The translations under genes and the position numbers were made by a program. The notes beneath the pieces are model-generated. The model ran no database searches and was not told where the DNA came from. It saw nothing but the letters and a program-made list of their open reading frames with translations. From Erythroxylum novogranatense (lineage: Eukaryota > Streptophyta > Magnoliopsida > Malpighiales > Erythroxylaceae): a stretch of 64,000 nucleotides of DNA. The DNA is taken from contig CM057227.1 in assembly GCA_029891385.1 (NCBI GenBank), positions 95,380,818-95,444,817 on the forward strand, in the 5' to 3' direction. Positions 22,491 to 34,675 of the stretch are shown one piece after another (the first letter of the stretch is position 1; the number at the start of each line of letters is the position of its first letter).

Positions 22491-25400
22491 GAAGTTAGTG
22501 CGCCCTCCCATGAGTGCACCCGCTCGGGCGAACGCTCGAGTGAGCGCACGCTCGGCCGCTCGGCCGATCGGGCGAGTAGGCGCCCGCGCGCTTGTCGATC
22601 GGCCCGCGGGGTCGATTTTCGTCCGACCGACCTCTCTTCCTTCTCTTGGCCATAACGTTTTCATTTGACCTCTGATCGACCTGATTTTTGAAGCGTTGGA
22701 CTCCTAAGACATTTTGCTATCTCTCCATACCTTGTTGATCGGATTTGATATTAAATTGAAAAAGGTGGATCGAAACAAAGTGTGATGATCGGTTGAAAAG
22801 GTCTGACTATGCTTCAATATTTTGGTGATATCTTGAGCTATAGAGCTCCGATTAAGTTGATTCTTGTTGAAAATTAAACTAGAGACATGGATCTACAAGT
22901 TATATGAAGTAACCAAATGGCAATTTAGCCTATAAGACTTTTAATTTCTGGATTGAAGTTAGGTGTAGTGTTCAGCCTCAGTTTTGCAATGGTCTGAAAG
23001 TATTTTTGGTCATAACTTTTTCATTTCTAAACTGATTTGAGCGTTTTTGATGACGTATTGAAATTGATACAAAGAGGAACGTTTCTCTAGAAGGAAGTTT
23101 TGACAAATTCTTTCAAATTGATAGTGCGAAACATATCCGAAAGTAAGCTCAAAATAAAGTAAAGTGCAAGGGCAAATTGGGAAGTTTACTTAAGTGTTAA
23201 GTTTTAAAGGCATACAATTAAGGGCTTTAGGGTCTTTTATCAATCATTAATGACATGGCAATAATAGTTGTCGTTTAAGAAGAGTGGAGCATGACCCTTA
23301 CAAGGAAAAAAGAGCAAAAGAATAAAAGAAGAAGAGATGAGAGGAAGAGAACACTTTCGGATGAGAGAAAATGAAAGAGAAAAAGAGGGAGCAACAAGGG
23401 TTTCGAATTTTTGGGTCTTTTAGCATGAGTTTTGAGTTGTTTCAAGGGGAAAAAGATGGAAGAAGGTGATATCTCCCTTATAGGATAAGGAAAAATTTTT
23501 AAATATGAAGATTGAGGTAAGAGGTGAATTTTTTATTTTTAAGTTTTGAATGAAGTTTTGGTTTAGAAACTTTGCTTATGGTATGAGTTTGTTAATTCTA
23601 TGCCTAATTTGGAGATAGCATGGGTTAATTGGATCAATTTTGAATAATTGTGAATTAGGGTTTATGCCTAATTTTGTGATTGGGATTTTTGGAAATTATT
23701 GGCTTAGAATCATGGAAAATATTATGGATTGGTGAAATATGATACAAATTTTGAAGATTTTTTGATTTATGATATTAAATTTGGGTGAATTGGTTTAGGT
23801 CAATTTTGGGATTTGGGAATTTTAGAAATTCATGATTTAGATAGCTTGATTATATGTGGAATTAGTGTTTTCTAAGTTTAATTTGAGGATTATGTCAATT
23901 ATGAAGTTGAATTTGGGTTAATTTGATTTAGGAAAATTTCAATTGGAAGAAAGAAAGAAGCAATGGTCAAATTGAAGCTAAGGACGAGCTTCTAGCATCG
24001 ATTCGAGGTGGGTAGTATGTTTATTTATTAAATTTTAAGCATAAGCCTGTGACTTTGAAAAAAATTATTGTTATGTAAAAGTTTGAAAAAAATTATGATT
24101 TCGAAGGATTAAATTCCTTATTTTAGAAATGATTTCAAGAAATTTCAAGATTTAAGAAATTCATGGTGCTTGAATTATTTGACAAATTTGAAAAATGTGC
24201 ATTATGAATATGTATATGTTTGATATATGTTTTCAATAAATAAATTGCATTATAGTTATGAATTTGTTTGGATATGTGATTGTGATATGAAAATGTGAAA
24301 ATCAAGACTTTCGAAAAGTGCCTTCGGGCAATTCGAATTTTCATTTTCGATTATGTGTTATGTGGGTTTGGTCAGGTCCCATAAGTGGGATGAGTCTTGC
24401 TTGTCTATTTTATAGCCTTCTTAGGCTGCCGCTAGTAGCCTTGGAGTTCGATCTCGGACTCTCATAAGTCACGGCTACCCGGACCGCTATCGGGAAGGTG
24501 TAATCGTTCGTTCACCATTGCATGTGGCTGCTATCATGGGAATGTGCGAGACGTTATTTTGGACCAAACCAGACCATTTGATGTGTTATGTGTTTTGTTT
24601 TTGTTTCTAAGTGTAATACATTGCATATTTTTTGAAAATGTTTAAGAAATATCAACTTTGTTCATGAAATGTGAAATTTTTTGAGAAATAAACTATTGTG
24701 GATTTTCAGCCGAAAATTTATCGTAATTATTTGGCAATGCTTTGAAAAGTTTGAGAAATAACGGATTTGCCAAATCTTTCTAACGTGAAACTTCTGAAAT
24801 AAATGGCAAAGGTTTTTGCAAATATGTTTTCGCTTATTTTTCAATTTATAAACATATTATCCACGAGCTTTGTGCCACCCCCTTTCATCCCCACCTCCAG
24901 GTATTCGAGCAGGAGATCGGGTGACAGGATGACAAGATGTGTTATTCGCTTTTATATCGTCTGTATTTTGTGTGATTTGGGAGTTTTGTATCGTTTTGTA
25001 TAAGTCTATATTTTCCCATTAATGTATGACAAGCAGTCATGTCAGAATGTATGAGAGTTATGAATTTGTGTAAAATTGAGTTGATGTTTATGAATGAGGA
25101 AATTATGTACGGATTTGAGATCTGAAATTGTAAATGATTTTGAAATTTGTATATGAAATTGTGTATGCTTTTGGAATATATATATATATTTATGATTGAT
25201 TTGGGGATTAGATTGGATTATGAGATTGGTATATTGAATTGAGGATTATGGAAGTGTTAGGTATAGATTTGCGTTTGCTGGTGTTTTAGATTCCGGACGG
25301 GAGAGTCCGATGATTCAGAATTTTGATTGGGATTATAGAAGTGTTTTTAAACCTTTGCAGGTTTGAGTTGTTGAAAATATAGCCGTTATGCTACCCGATT

Positions 25401-25948
25401 TTTGTCGGGTAGTATATGGATAAGTGTATATGACGTATGAATTTATGCGTTTATTGACATGAATGTGAGCTTATTATGGTACGAAATAAGAATACGGATA
25501 AGAATAAGTTTCGTTATGTTGTTATTGAGTTACTAGCATCAGTAAGAAGATTGTGATAATTTGAGTTTTGATTGAGGAAAGTTAAGTTTCGAATTGTATA
25601 CGATGGATTAAATGATGAAAGGAATGAATAAGAAAGAAAAGAAAAGAAAAAATTTTATACGGGGTTTTAGAATGTCCTTATTCGCTTGTTTCGTTTCTTT
25701 GTTTCGATTCGATTCGAATCCATTTTCATTTTGTCTCAGAATTCGATTTGCTCCGCTTTGTTAAGTTTTTGATTCGCTTTCAATTCTTTCGTCTTATGTT
25801 TTCGATTTAATTTGTAATTTCGCTTTGTAATTTCGTTTGCCTACTTTGTCTTTCGCCTTCCGTTCCGTTCTTTTGAATTCAATTTCTTTCGATTTCACTT
25901 CCCGCCACTTCGTTTTCGTTTTCGTTTGCCGTCTTTCCGGTTCCTTTC

Positions 25949-27212
25949 TGTAATATCCCGTTACTGATAGCAAGGGTATTTTGGTAAATTGGGACAGATT
26001 GATAGGTTTCATTGCATTCACTGATTGAGCATGTCACTGGCCTCTAATTATAGAGGAACAGGTTTATTACATATGCATTACTGAATCGTTAAATTGAGCA
26101 TCTAGTAATGGGACTGTATTTTACTGCTATAGAGGTGCCGTTGGATCGTCATTCCACGGGCATTGCTGGAACTTCCATGCAGTAGCTCGGAAGTTACAGG
26201 TGAGTAACCTAGTTGGTTTCTCAAATTCCTGATTGTCTAAATGCTCTATATGAATTACTTGCCAATGTGAATTGCATGATTACTGAAATGTATATGATCG
26301 AATTGCATGCTTCTACTGTATGGGATTGGACTACTGCATGACATTGGGAATTGAAGTACTGGTCTTTTATAGCCATATCACTGAATTACTGAACACTACA
26401 TTACATGCATAAATGCTTGATCAGATAATGAACGTTGTGACCCAAGTCGCTAATATCACTGAATGAGCCTCGAGCTCTAACTTTATCTTGTTGGGCCTCG
26501 AGCTGAGGGAGAAATCTGGCGTTCACCTGAATCTTGAATCTTGACTAAGCGCTTGGGCACAACACTAAATAACTGGAAATGAGTCACATATGCATTGTAT
26601 TCACATGACTGATTGATTTGTGATACATACTGAATTATGTGATGGCATGAGAGATTGCAATTGTTACATGCTACTGTAAATTGTTGTCTAATACTGTAAT
26701 TTGTTATATGATACTATTAATTGAATCTTTCTGTGCCATGCCGTACGCAATCTGTGTAATGCATGATTTGAGTGAACCATCGATGATGGTTTCTCATTGA
26801 GTTCGCAAACTCACCCAAAATTGCAACCTATTTTTAGGGATGATAGAGTAGACCCCAGCTCAGGAGATAGTCTTTTCTGTCGTCTGGCGTCTTTGGCAAG
26901 AAGCGATGGCACTGCAATCGGTCATTGGGTTGGACTTTGCGGATGACTTAGTATAGGCAACATGTCGGTTTCCTTTTGGGTTTTGTTTAGGGGACTGATA
27001 GACTTGTCTATTCTGCTATTGGATGACTGTATCAAGATTGCTATTATGATTTTTTTTTTATAATTTAGTGGTTTCTGATATTGTGATTTATTTATTGCGA
27101 TGCCATGTGGACTATTAGCGGGATTCTCTGGTAGTGCAACTTTATCGTGGGATATGTGTCGGAGCGACTCTTGGGCATTTCGATATGTACACTACGGTGA
27201 GGGGGCGCTACA
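25949..27212 (+). repeat. Tekay-type solo LTR nested in the F3 LTR (1264 bp)
   Basis: Starts TGTAATATCCCGTTAC and ends GGGGGCGCTACA, with flanks CTTTC (25944-25948) and CTTTT (27213-27217), a duplication with one mismatch. It is related to the E4 LTR but lacks the middle of about 1.4 kb, including the region where the promoter and GC-rich cassette lie; the join falls between two ACATATGCAT/ACATGTGCAT-like motifs. It keeps the mini-segment at 26135-26199, the GTGAGTAACC donor and the hairpin doublet. Confidence 0.88.
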
Positions 27213-27447
27213 CTTTTGCTTTGATCTGACTTTTAGTTTCGTTTCGATTCGATTTGAATCATCTTTCGTTTTGTCTCAGTATTTGATTTGCTTCGATTCG
27301 ATCATTTTTGCTTTCATTCGATCCGCTTTGTTCTTTCATTTCCGATAATTTGTATTCGCTATCTGATTTAAATTCGCTTTGTTTTCGACCACTTTCGTTT
27401 CGTTTTCCGGTTAGGATCCGGTTCTGAGATTGAGTCCCAACATGAAT

Positions 27448-28833
27448 CCTCTTTCCCTTTATGTCGATTTTATTCTGGAATTGCCAAGGGGCGGGAGGGT
27501 CAAAGTTCCAGACCCTCTTACAGAATCACATTCATACTTACAATTAGGGTATTTTGGCCCTGATGGAACTGCGCATTAGTGGTGCTCGGGCCCATAACGC
27601 TATTTTTTCCCTCAGCTTTGATTTCTCTTTTCGTGTTGATGCCGAAGGGTTCTCGGGTAGTATTTGGCTTCTATGGAAGGAAGCTTTTGACGTCTCAGTG
27701 GTCATTGCCCATAAGCAATTCCTGCAGAGTTCTGTCAAGCACGCCGCTCTTTCTTTTGAATTGATCGTTGTTTATGCTAGTCCGCATGAGCCTTCGCAAT
27801 CCCTTCTCTGGCCTTTGCTGTCCTGGATCAGAGACTCTATTTCTCGACCTTGGGTAGTGGGCGGCGATTTCAATGCAAAACTGGATCTTTTGGACAAACG
27901 GGGGATGCCATCTTGACCCACGTCGTGAACATGAGTTTTAAGGAGTGGGTGCATCAGTGTGGTCTTCATGACTTAGGGTACATAGGCTCAAGGTTCACCT
28001 GGTGTCGAGGCTTGGTCCAGGCCCGACTCAACTGAGTGTTTGGATCGTCGACTTGGTTGCAGACCTTCCCTCACACAGAGAACCACCACCTACCTTTTTT
28101 AAGGTCTGATCACCGACCGATGCTCCTCATCTTTCTTCGACCCCCGCAGTGGTTTATCGGAGTTTCGCCTTTTCGTTTCTAGAATGCTTGGATCACTCAC
28201 TCCGAGTTTTCTGACATGGTTGCCAAGCATTGGGCCCCAGAGGAGGGGGATTTGAGTAGTCCCTTAGCCCAGCTTGCTTCTCATCTTTCGTTCTGGAACA
28301 AACACAGCTTCGGTAACATTTTCTTTAGGAAGAAGAAGTTGATTGCTCGTCTGGATGGCATCCGAAGGGACCTGACAGTCGCCCCTCGGGATTCGTTTTT
28401 AACCTTAGAAAACGAGCTGAGCAGGGAGTTATTTCAAGTCCTGTGTGAGGAGGAGCTCTATTGGCACCAAAAAGCCTGATGCGAGTGGCTCTCCAAAAGC
28501 AATCGTAACACCAGATACTACCACATGATTACTCTGTCCAGGGGGAAGAAACTTCATGTTGAGCATCTTACTGACCCAACCGGGCTTGTCGTTACTGATC
28601 CGGCTCTTCTGCATTCTATGGTCTAGCAGTATTTTGTTCAGCTCTATTCCCAGGCCGATGAGCCTCCTTCACAGTTCCCCATCTCCGGTGCCTTCCCACC
28701 CCTTTCAGGTGAACACATACAGGCCCTTTCTATTCCTCTTAAGGAGGCAGAGATAAAGAGTGAGCTCTTTGCCATGAATCCTCACAAAGCCTCGGGCGTG
28801 GATGGGTATAATGCGGTCTTCTTCCAATCCTAG
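27448..28833 (+). pseudogene. LINE ORF2 N-terminal part: apurinic endonuclease-like domain and linker
   Basis: ORF2 starts at ATG 27461 and reads MSILFWNCQGAGGS, the usual start of plant L1 ORF2. An in-frame TAG lies at 27545-27547, then ILALMELRISG supplies the catalytic Glu region. WVVGGDFNAKLDL (about 27856-27894) carries the GDFN motif, and SDHRPM near 28105 the last catalytic SDH motif. This domain nicks target DNA so the reverse transcriptase can prime. A frameshift follows near 27910. The linker continues through SFWNKHSFGNIF and ends with MNPHKASGVDGYNAVFFQS, the entry to reverse transcriptase, where E4 is inserted. Several stops make it inactive. Confidence 0.88.
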
Positions 28834-31534
28834 TGTAACATCCCATCATCGATGGGAGGGTTATATTGGTAAATTGGGTCGGGGTAGGATTTTTGTTATT
28901 GCATATACTGAATTGAGCATTCTTTTGGCCTCTCATTATAGAGGAATGAGTTAATTGCACATGCATTTATAGGTACATGCATTCATGGCATTTTTCGGCA
29001 TTTAACTGTGATTATGATATGATTTGTGAGTTTGAGATAATTATGTTTGATTGTGATCTGTTTGAGAATTTTGGAATAATTGGGTTTGAATAGTTGAATT
29101 GGAAAATGTTTTAGAATGATTGTCAGTCGATAGTGAACCTTAGAAAATATTTCTGGAAAGTTTGGGAGTAAATATCTGAACCGGAAAATTTTCGAGTGAA
29201 GAACTGATTGATTGTCTAGTACTGAATAACTGTCCAATGGTAATGGAAAAAAATAGATACTTGATTTTAGGAATAAAATTGTGAAACCATTGGAATTTGA
29301 GGATGATTAGACTAGAATTTGTTTTGAAAAGAGAAAGAGACTTTGAATAGCCTTAGGTTTAAAATCAACCTTTAATGTCTTGAGTTTGACCTTTACCTTT
29401 GAGAGTTTCTGGAATCCTCTTTCTTCTCTTCTTCCTCTTGGTGATCTTCAATCCTTGCCTTTCTTCTTGCTTGCCCCTTTCTTATTGCTAAGACCAACCG
29501 TAAGTCTTGAAAAGATGAAGTTTTGTGTGGCTTTGGGAGAGAACCGTGGGTGTTAGGGCTTGGAGAAGAAAATTTTGGAAGATTTAAAGATTTGAGGCTT
29601 GATTGGTAAGTAAATTAGTTTAATGTTGTTTATTTGTTAGTTAAATGTGTTTATGGTGTTTATTGTGTAAGATTGGGGTAGTTGAGAGTGAGTTATGATT
29701 GTTTTTAGAGAGAAATAGGGTTTTAATCTGTCGGAGAAGAAGGCCGGAAGCCTGCACGTCGCGACCTTCGCGAGAGCCTCGCCGCGACGAATAAACATTC
29801 GTTCGCCGTGACGAGTGTGTAGGAGGTCACCGCGGCGAGTTCGCGCTGACGTCGCGGCGAGCCCCAAAGAGATTGTTCGTCGCGGCGAGCATCTCTTCAC
29901 GCCGTGACAAGCGACTTCATGCATGACGAAGCGACTCGGGGCCATGGCGAGAGGTCGAAGACATGACGAGGACGATTTTCTGAATTGGTTTATTTTAGTT
30001 TTTGGAGAATAATTTATGGTATAGACCTCCAATTGAGGTGATTCTTGATTCGTTATAATCTAGAGAGAGAGGTCTACAATTAAGGTGAAGTAAGAAAGTT
30101 TGAATTCAAATTAGTAGGATCTCAATTATTGAAAGAAAGTCGAATATGGTTTATTCCAACCTAGGGATAGTTTTATGATAATTGGAGTTTAACTTGGGAT
30201 TATTCTAGGGTGTTGGATATGGTGGATTGAACTGGATTATAGAAAGGCAATGAGTTATCATTGATCAATTGAATAAAAAGTTAGATTTGGACAAAGGATA
30301 GCGAAATTGGGATTTAGAGCTAGAAAGTCATGAACATGCATCGTACATTTTTAAAAAAAGACATGTGCATCATTGAATTGTTCTGATTATGCATTTAGTA
30401 ATGGGAAATTATTTAACTGTTATAGAGGCACCATTAGATCGTCATCCCATGGATATTGCTGGGACTTCCAGGTAGTAGCTCGGAAGTTACAGGTGAGTAA
30501 CCTAGTTGGTTCCTCAATTGTTAATTGTCAAATGCTCTGTAAATTGTCTGCAAATGTGAATTGTATGATTATGTGGATAATTAGGATTGATACGTCTACT
30601 TTTAATAAATTGGACTTGACTGCTACGTGATTATAAAGAATAGTGATAAATAGGTTTTAATGGCAACGTGACTGTGAATTATGGGACATTTTGCATTTCA
30701 TGCATAAATGCATAAACAGATAATGATAGTTGTGACCTGAGACGCCACTGCTACTGAAACGAGCCTCGAGCTCGAAGGGAGTTAGTGCATACCCAAAGGG
30801 CCCTCCTACTCCCTAGACGCGTCTACTGAGCACTGTACACTGTTTAAGCGCTCGGTCACAACACTGAAATAAACTGAAAAAGAGTCACATATGCATTGCA
30901 TACACATTGTGATGGACTGAATTTAGTGAATGGAAAATAGGCAAGAATGCATGTTATAATGGTGATAACTGAATTGTGAAATTTATGAGTTTTGTGATTG
31001 TATAAGAAATTGTAAATTGCTATATGGTATTCTGAATGTATTATTGTGTTATGCTGTAAGTTATTTGCGTAATGCATGAATTGAGTGAACCATCGATGAT
31101 GGTTTCTCATTGAGTTCACAAACTCACCCAAAATTGCATCTATTTTTCAGGACCGATAGATTAGACTTCTAGCTCCAGAGATTGACTTTTCCTGCCGTGT
31201 GAGCGCGTTAGCAAGAGAAGTTATGGCACACAGGTCGGTCAGCTGGGATTGATTTTGGGGATGACTTAGTATAGACTTTTGTATCAGATTTCCTTTTTAG
31301 AGTAATGTATTTAGGCCAGTGGAAAGCGATAGACTTATCATATTCTGTTTGACCTTTGAAATGAGAAAGTATTTTATGGTTTCAAAGTTTAAAGTTGTTC
31401 ATATAGATGCTTTGTAATTATTGATGCCATGTGAAATATAGTAGTGATCATTCGTAGTGCACCCTTATCGTCAGTTATGCGTCGGAATGACCTATGGCGT
31501 CCCGGTGCGTACCCTACGGTAAGGTGGCGCTACA
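28834..31534 (+). repeat. E4 left LTR (2701 bp)
   Basis: Starts TGTAACATCCCATCATC and ends GGTGGCGCTACA. It holds a donor-like GTAAGT at 29606, a GC-rich GCGGCGAG-containing cassette at about 29755-29975, a mini-segment at 30426-30492 followed by GTGAGTAACC, a GAAACGAGCCTCGAGCTCG motif near 30757, a hairpin doublet at 31088-31126 and TATTTTTCAG ending at 31150. I see no convincing TATA box. Confidence 0.95.
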
Positions 31535-31540
31535 TTTAGG

Positions 31541-31552
31541 TGGTATCAGAGC
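31541..31552 (+). other. E4 primer-binding site of interior A
   Basis: TGGTATCAGAGC, a perfect match to the plant initiator-Met tRNA primer site, six bases after the left LTR. Confidence 0.95.
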
Positions 31553-31681
31553 ATAGTTTGGCATCTGTTGGGCATAGTGTATTTTAGGCTTGAATTTCAG
31601 TAAGAAAAGCAGAAATTGATCGAAATTATGGTTTTGTTATAGGTCATCGTCCTTGGTGATCAGGTAGATCAACCAGCTGAC

Positions 31682-32570
31682 CATGGATCGATCGGACTAG
31701 TAGGGAGTCTTGATTGCCTCGTTACGAGGTTGCCTCCTAGGGTTCCGTGAGGCGGGAGAGGAGTCTGACAGGCTACTTGTAACAAGAAACATTGATTTCT
31801 ATGGAAGCCTGAGACCTGCTGAGGTGAGGATGGTTGGAAGGACAGAGAGAGTCTTCGACCAAATGAACTGTGACTTTGATGAGCGTTTTCATTATGCGGT
31901 ATCTCTCCTTGAGGTCCGACATATCGGTGGTGGAAGGCGTCGGCGATTACCACGGACCACATATTCGACATGGGAGGATTTCTTGAGGGTTTTTCGGGAT
32001 AATTATATGCCCAAGGTATATCTTGAGATGAAGATACAGGAGTTCCTAGAGTTGAAGCAGGGTACGATGATAGTGGCAGAGTATGAGGTGAGGTTTAATG
32101 AGCTCATGGGGTATGCTACTGTTCTGATTTCTTCTGAGGCTGATAGGTGCCAGAGATTTGAGGGTGGACTCAATCTGGAGATCCGTACCAAGTTGGCCCG
32201 ATCTGATATGGGCACGTTTGTTGGTGAGGGTTCTTTGCGATTCGAGTTGAGCATTCTTGAGACGAGAATCAGTGAGGCGGTCGGGGATCCGGGGTAAGGG
32301 ATTGAGTGACAGTCAGGGAAGCTCTGGTAGGAGTTTTAGCAGGCGCCAGAGCAGGACCTTCAGGTCATCTAGGGGATCTAGACATTCTGATTTTGGTCAG
32401 AGAGGGAGATTTGTTCAGACTGGCAGTGGTAGTGGAAGAGGTTAAGGGTAGATTCCTCCAATGTGTGAGCATTGTGAGAGGAGGCACAATGGGGAGTGTC
32501 GTTGGCTGACTTGAGCCTACCTTAGGTGTGGCTCGATGGACCATCAGGTTAGGGATTGCCCCGCTACCTT
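31682..32570 (+). pseudogene. E4 interior A: gag
   Basis: Gag of interior A. The start context CCATGGATCGATCGG parallels the intact ATGGATCAGTCGG of copy B. Copy A is frameshifted in its first 60 codons and around the WWKT motif (CGACATATCGG replaces CAGCATATCAG). It then reads DNYMPKVYLEMKIQEFLELK, YEVRFNELMGY and EGGLNLEIRTKLARSDMGTF in one frame. A run-in frameshift near 32225 and a stop at 32295 precede a basic, serine-rich segment and the CCHC knuckle (CEHC, then YLRCGSMDHQVRDCP near 32515-32565, where TGCCTT reads TACCTT so the first Cys is lost). Non-functional. Confidence 0.85.
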
Positions 32571-32743
32571 GGGAGCTCAGTCTACTATGACTGGGAGATC
32601 AGGCAGCAATACCACGGTACAGCAGAGCCGTGGAAGTGGATCTGGACTGAGAGGCCGAGGTAGAGGCCGAGGCTGGAGCGAGGGTCCGTTGTTAGAGACG
32701 AGAGGGAGAAGCGTGGACCGCGATCCAGACTAGAGTCTATGTC

Positions 32744-33067
32744 ATGACTCGGCAGGAGGCTCAGGATTCCCCAGATGTTATTGCTGGTATGCTTCTGATT
32801 TCTAGCTTTGAGGCATATGCATTGTTGGATCCTGGATCCACTCATTCATTTATTGCACCGCATATGGCATGTACATTGCATGGGGATAGGGAGAGATTAC
32901 AGTATGGGCTAGAGGTGAGTACACCTCTAGGTAGTACGACTGCTTTGGATGAGATTTGCAAGGGGTGCTCGATCCAGGTAGATCAAGCAGTATTGAGTGC
33001 AGATCTTATAGTTTTGCCTCTGAGAGAGATAGATGTGATTTTGGGGATGGGTAACTACTGCGCGTAA
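32744..33067 (+). pseudogene. E4 interior A: aspartic protease
   Basis: One open frame of 107 codons holds MTRQEAQDSPDVIAGMLLIS, then ALLDPGSTHSF with Asp29 and an intact DPGS active-site loop, and ends in IDVILGMGNYCA. This is the best-kept protease of the window. It has no separate start in a live element, being cut from Gag-Pol. Frameshifts on both sides isolate it. Confidence 0.8.
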
Positions 33068-33229
33068 AGTTGTTATGGTATTTATTATACCAAGGAGGTT
33101 GTATTGGAGTCTCTGGTCGACCTGAGTAGTGTTTGAGGAGTTAGTCGGCGGTGCTGACCTTTGATTTCTTTTCGAGTGCCACGAGGTTGATCAGGGGGAG
33201 GATGTGAGGCTTATCTGACCCACGTTATT

Positions 33230-34130
33230 GATTCTAGAGTTGAGCAAAGGTTGCAGGATATTCCCGTGATCAGGAAAATTCCGGATGTGTTTCCCGACGA
33301 GTTACGGAGTTCTGCCGGATCCGGAGCGGAGTTCTCGATTGACCTCGTTCAGTGCACCGCTCCTATATCTATACCTCCATATAGGATATGCCGGTGGGCG
33401 AGGGAGCAAGGTTCAATTGCGGAGCTTGAATAAAGGATTTATCGAGACCAGTGTTTCGCCATGGGGAGCTCAATTACATTTGTGAAGAAGAAGGATGGGA
33501 CTTTGAGGCGTGCATCAATTATAGGCGGTTAGATGGGTAGCGATAAAGAATAAGTATCCACTGCCTAGAATCGATGATTTGTTTAATCAGTTGCAGGGAT
33601 CTGAGATCGGGTTATTATCAGTTGAAGATAACAGAGGCCGATGTGCCTAAGAGTGCTTTTAGGGCGAGTGCAGGCATTTCGAGTTCTAGTGATGCCGTTG
33701 GGTTGACTAATGCCAAGCGCTTTTATGGCCTTGATGAATAAGGTCTTTCGACCTACTGGATCGATTTGTGATAGTATTCATTGATGATATTTTGGTGTAC
33801 TCGAGGTAGACGGAGAAGCAATGAGCATCGAGGATCGTTTTGCAGATCATGAGAGAGAGCAGTTGTATGCCAAATTGATGAAGTGTGAATTTTGGTGGAT
33901 GAGGAATTGTTTTAAGGGCATATTGTATTTGGTGAGGGTATTGGTGGATCCTCGCAAGGTCGGCGATGTTGCATTAGGAGGCCCCCAGGAATGTGTGCAG
34001 TGCAGGTTTCCTAGGATTGGTCGGTTATTACCGGAGGTTTGTCGAGGGGTTCTCGTTGATCTCAGCCCCTCTGACAAAACTTCTGAGGAAGAATGTGCCG
34101 TTTAGATGGACTGAGGAGTGCCAGAAGAGC
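33230..34130 (+). pseudogene. E4 interior A: reverse transcriptase
   Basis: Aligned by [27 protein letters not shown]-like bases near 33480, [15 protein letters not shown] near 33550 and a catalytic FIDDILVYSR near 33776-33805. Stops and frameshifts interrupt it about every 100 bases, and roughly 60 bases around the catalytic-site approach are missing compared with E1. The thumb ends [11 protein letters not shown] near 34060-34090. Inactive. Confidence 0.8.
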
Positions 34131-34675
34131 TGAAACATCAGTTGACTTCTGCATCGGTGTTAGGTATTCCATCTGGGATTGGAGGATTTGAGGTGTATAG
34201 TGATGCTTCGCATCAGGGTCTGGGATGTGTTTTGATGCAGCGTGGTAGGGTGATAGCTTATGCCTCGAGACAGTTGAGGTCTCACGAGGTAAATTATCCA
34301 GTGCATGATTTGGAGCTAGCTGCAGTTGTGTTTGCCCTGAAGATTTGGAGACATTATTTATATGGTGAGACATTCCAGATTTATACTGATCATAAGAGTT
34401 TGAGATATCTGTTGAGTCAGAGAGACAGAGGAGATGGATAGTGTTGCTTAAGGACTATGATTGCACGATTGAGTATCATCCAGGGAAGGCCAATGTGGTG
34501 GTAGATGCTTTGAGCAGGAGATCTCATATCAGCGCAGCTCAGATTCAGATTGGGAGATTGCCTAGTTTGATTCAGTTGAGAGCTTTGAATGTGCAGATGG
34601 ATTTGGATCAGGATGGGGCTTTGATAGCCACTTTGAGGCTTAGGCCAATATTGCATGACAAGATCAGGTGAGTTC
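34118..34675 (+). pseudogene. E4 interior A: RNase H and linker
   Basis: Reads [20 protein letters not shown] with the first catalytic Asp, [10 protein letters not shown] with the catalytic Glu, [12 protein letters not shown] with the next Asp, then ANVVVDALSRRS. About 20 bases encoding the segment between LSQRE and RRW are lost near 34420, and a TAG follows at 34439-34441. Copy B retains the missing piece. Confidence 0.85.

Larger units (their letters stand above)
21165..27442 (+). repeat. F3 solo LTR (about 5.0 kb without its nested insert)
   Basis: Starts TGTTGGACCCCGA and ends GAGTCCCAACA, giving inverted ends, with TGAAT on both sides (21160-21164 and 27443-27447). No internal region or second LTR is present, so it is read as a solo LTR left by recombination. 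It carries six tandem units of a 180-bp module (about 21470-22490), a GC-rich segment (22500-22625), donor-like GTAAGAGG at 23517 and GTGGGTAG at 24008, an acceptor-like pyrimidine tract ending at 24900, and a TTCG-rich 3' part interrupted by another solo LTR. The 5-kb length is large even for plant LTRs, so internal composite structure is possible. Confidence 0.82.

Noticed and set aside
24803..25003. 66-codon frame with hydrophobic start in the F3 LTR
   Set aside because: Sits across an acceptor-like pyrimidine tract in an LTR, with no conserved partner in the other F3 copy.
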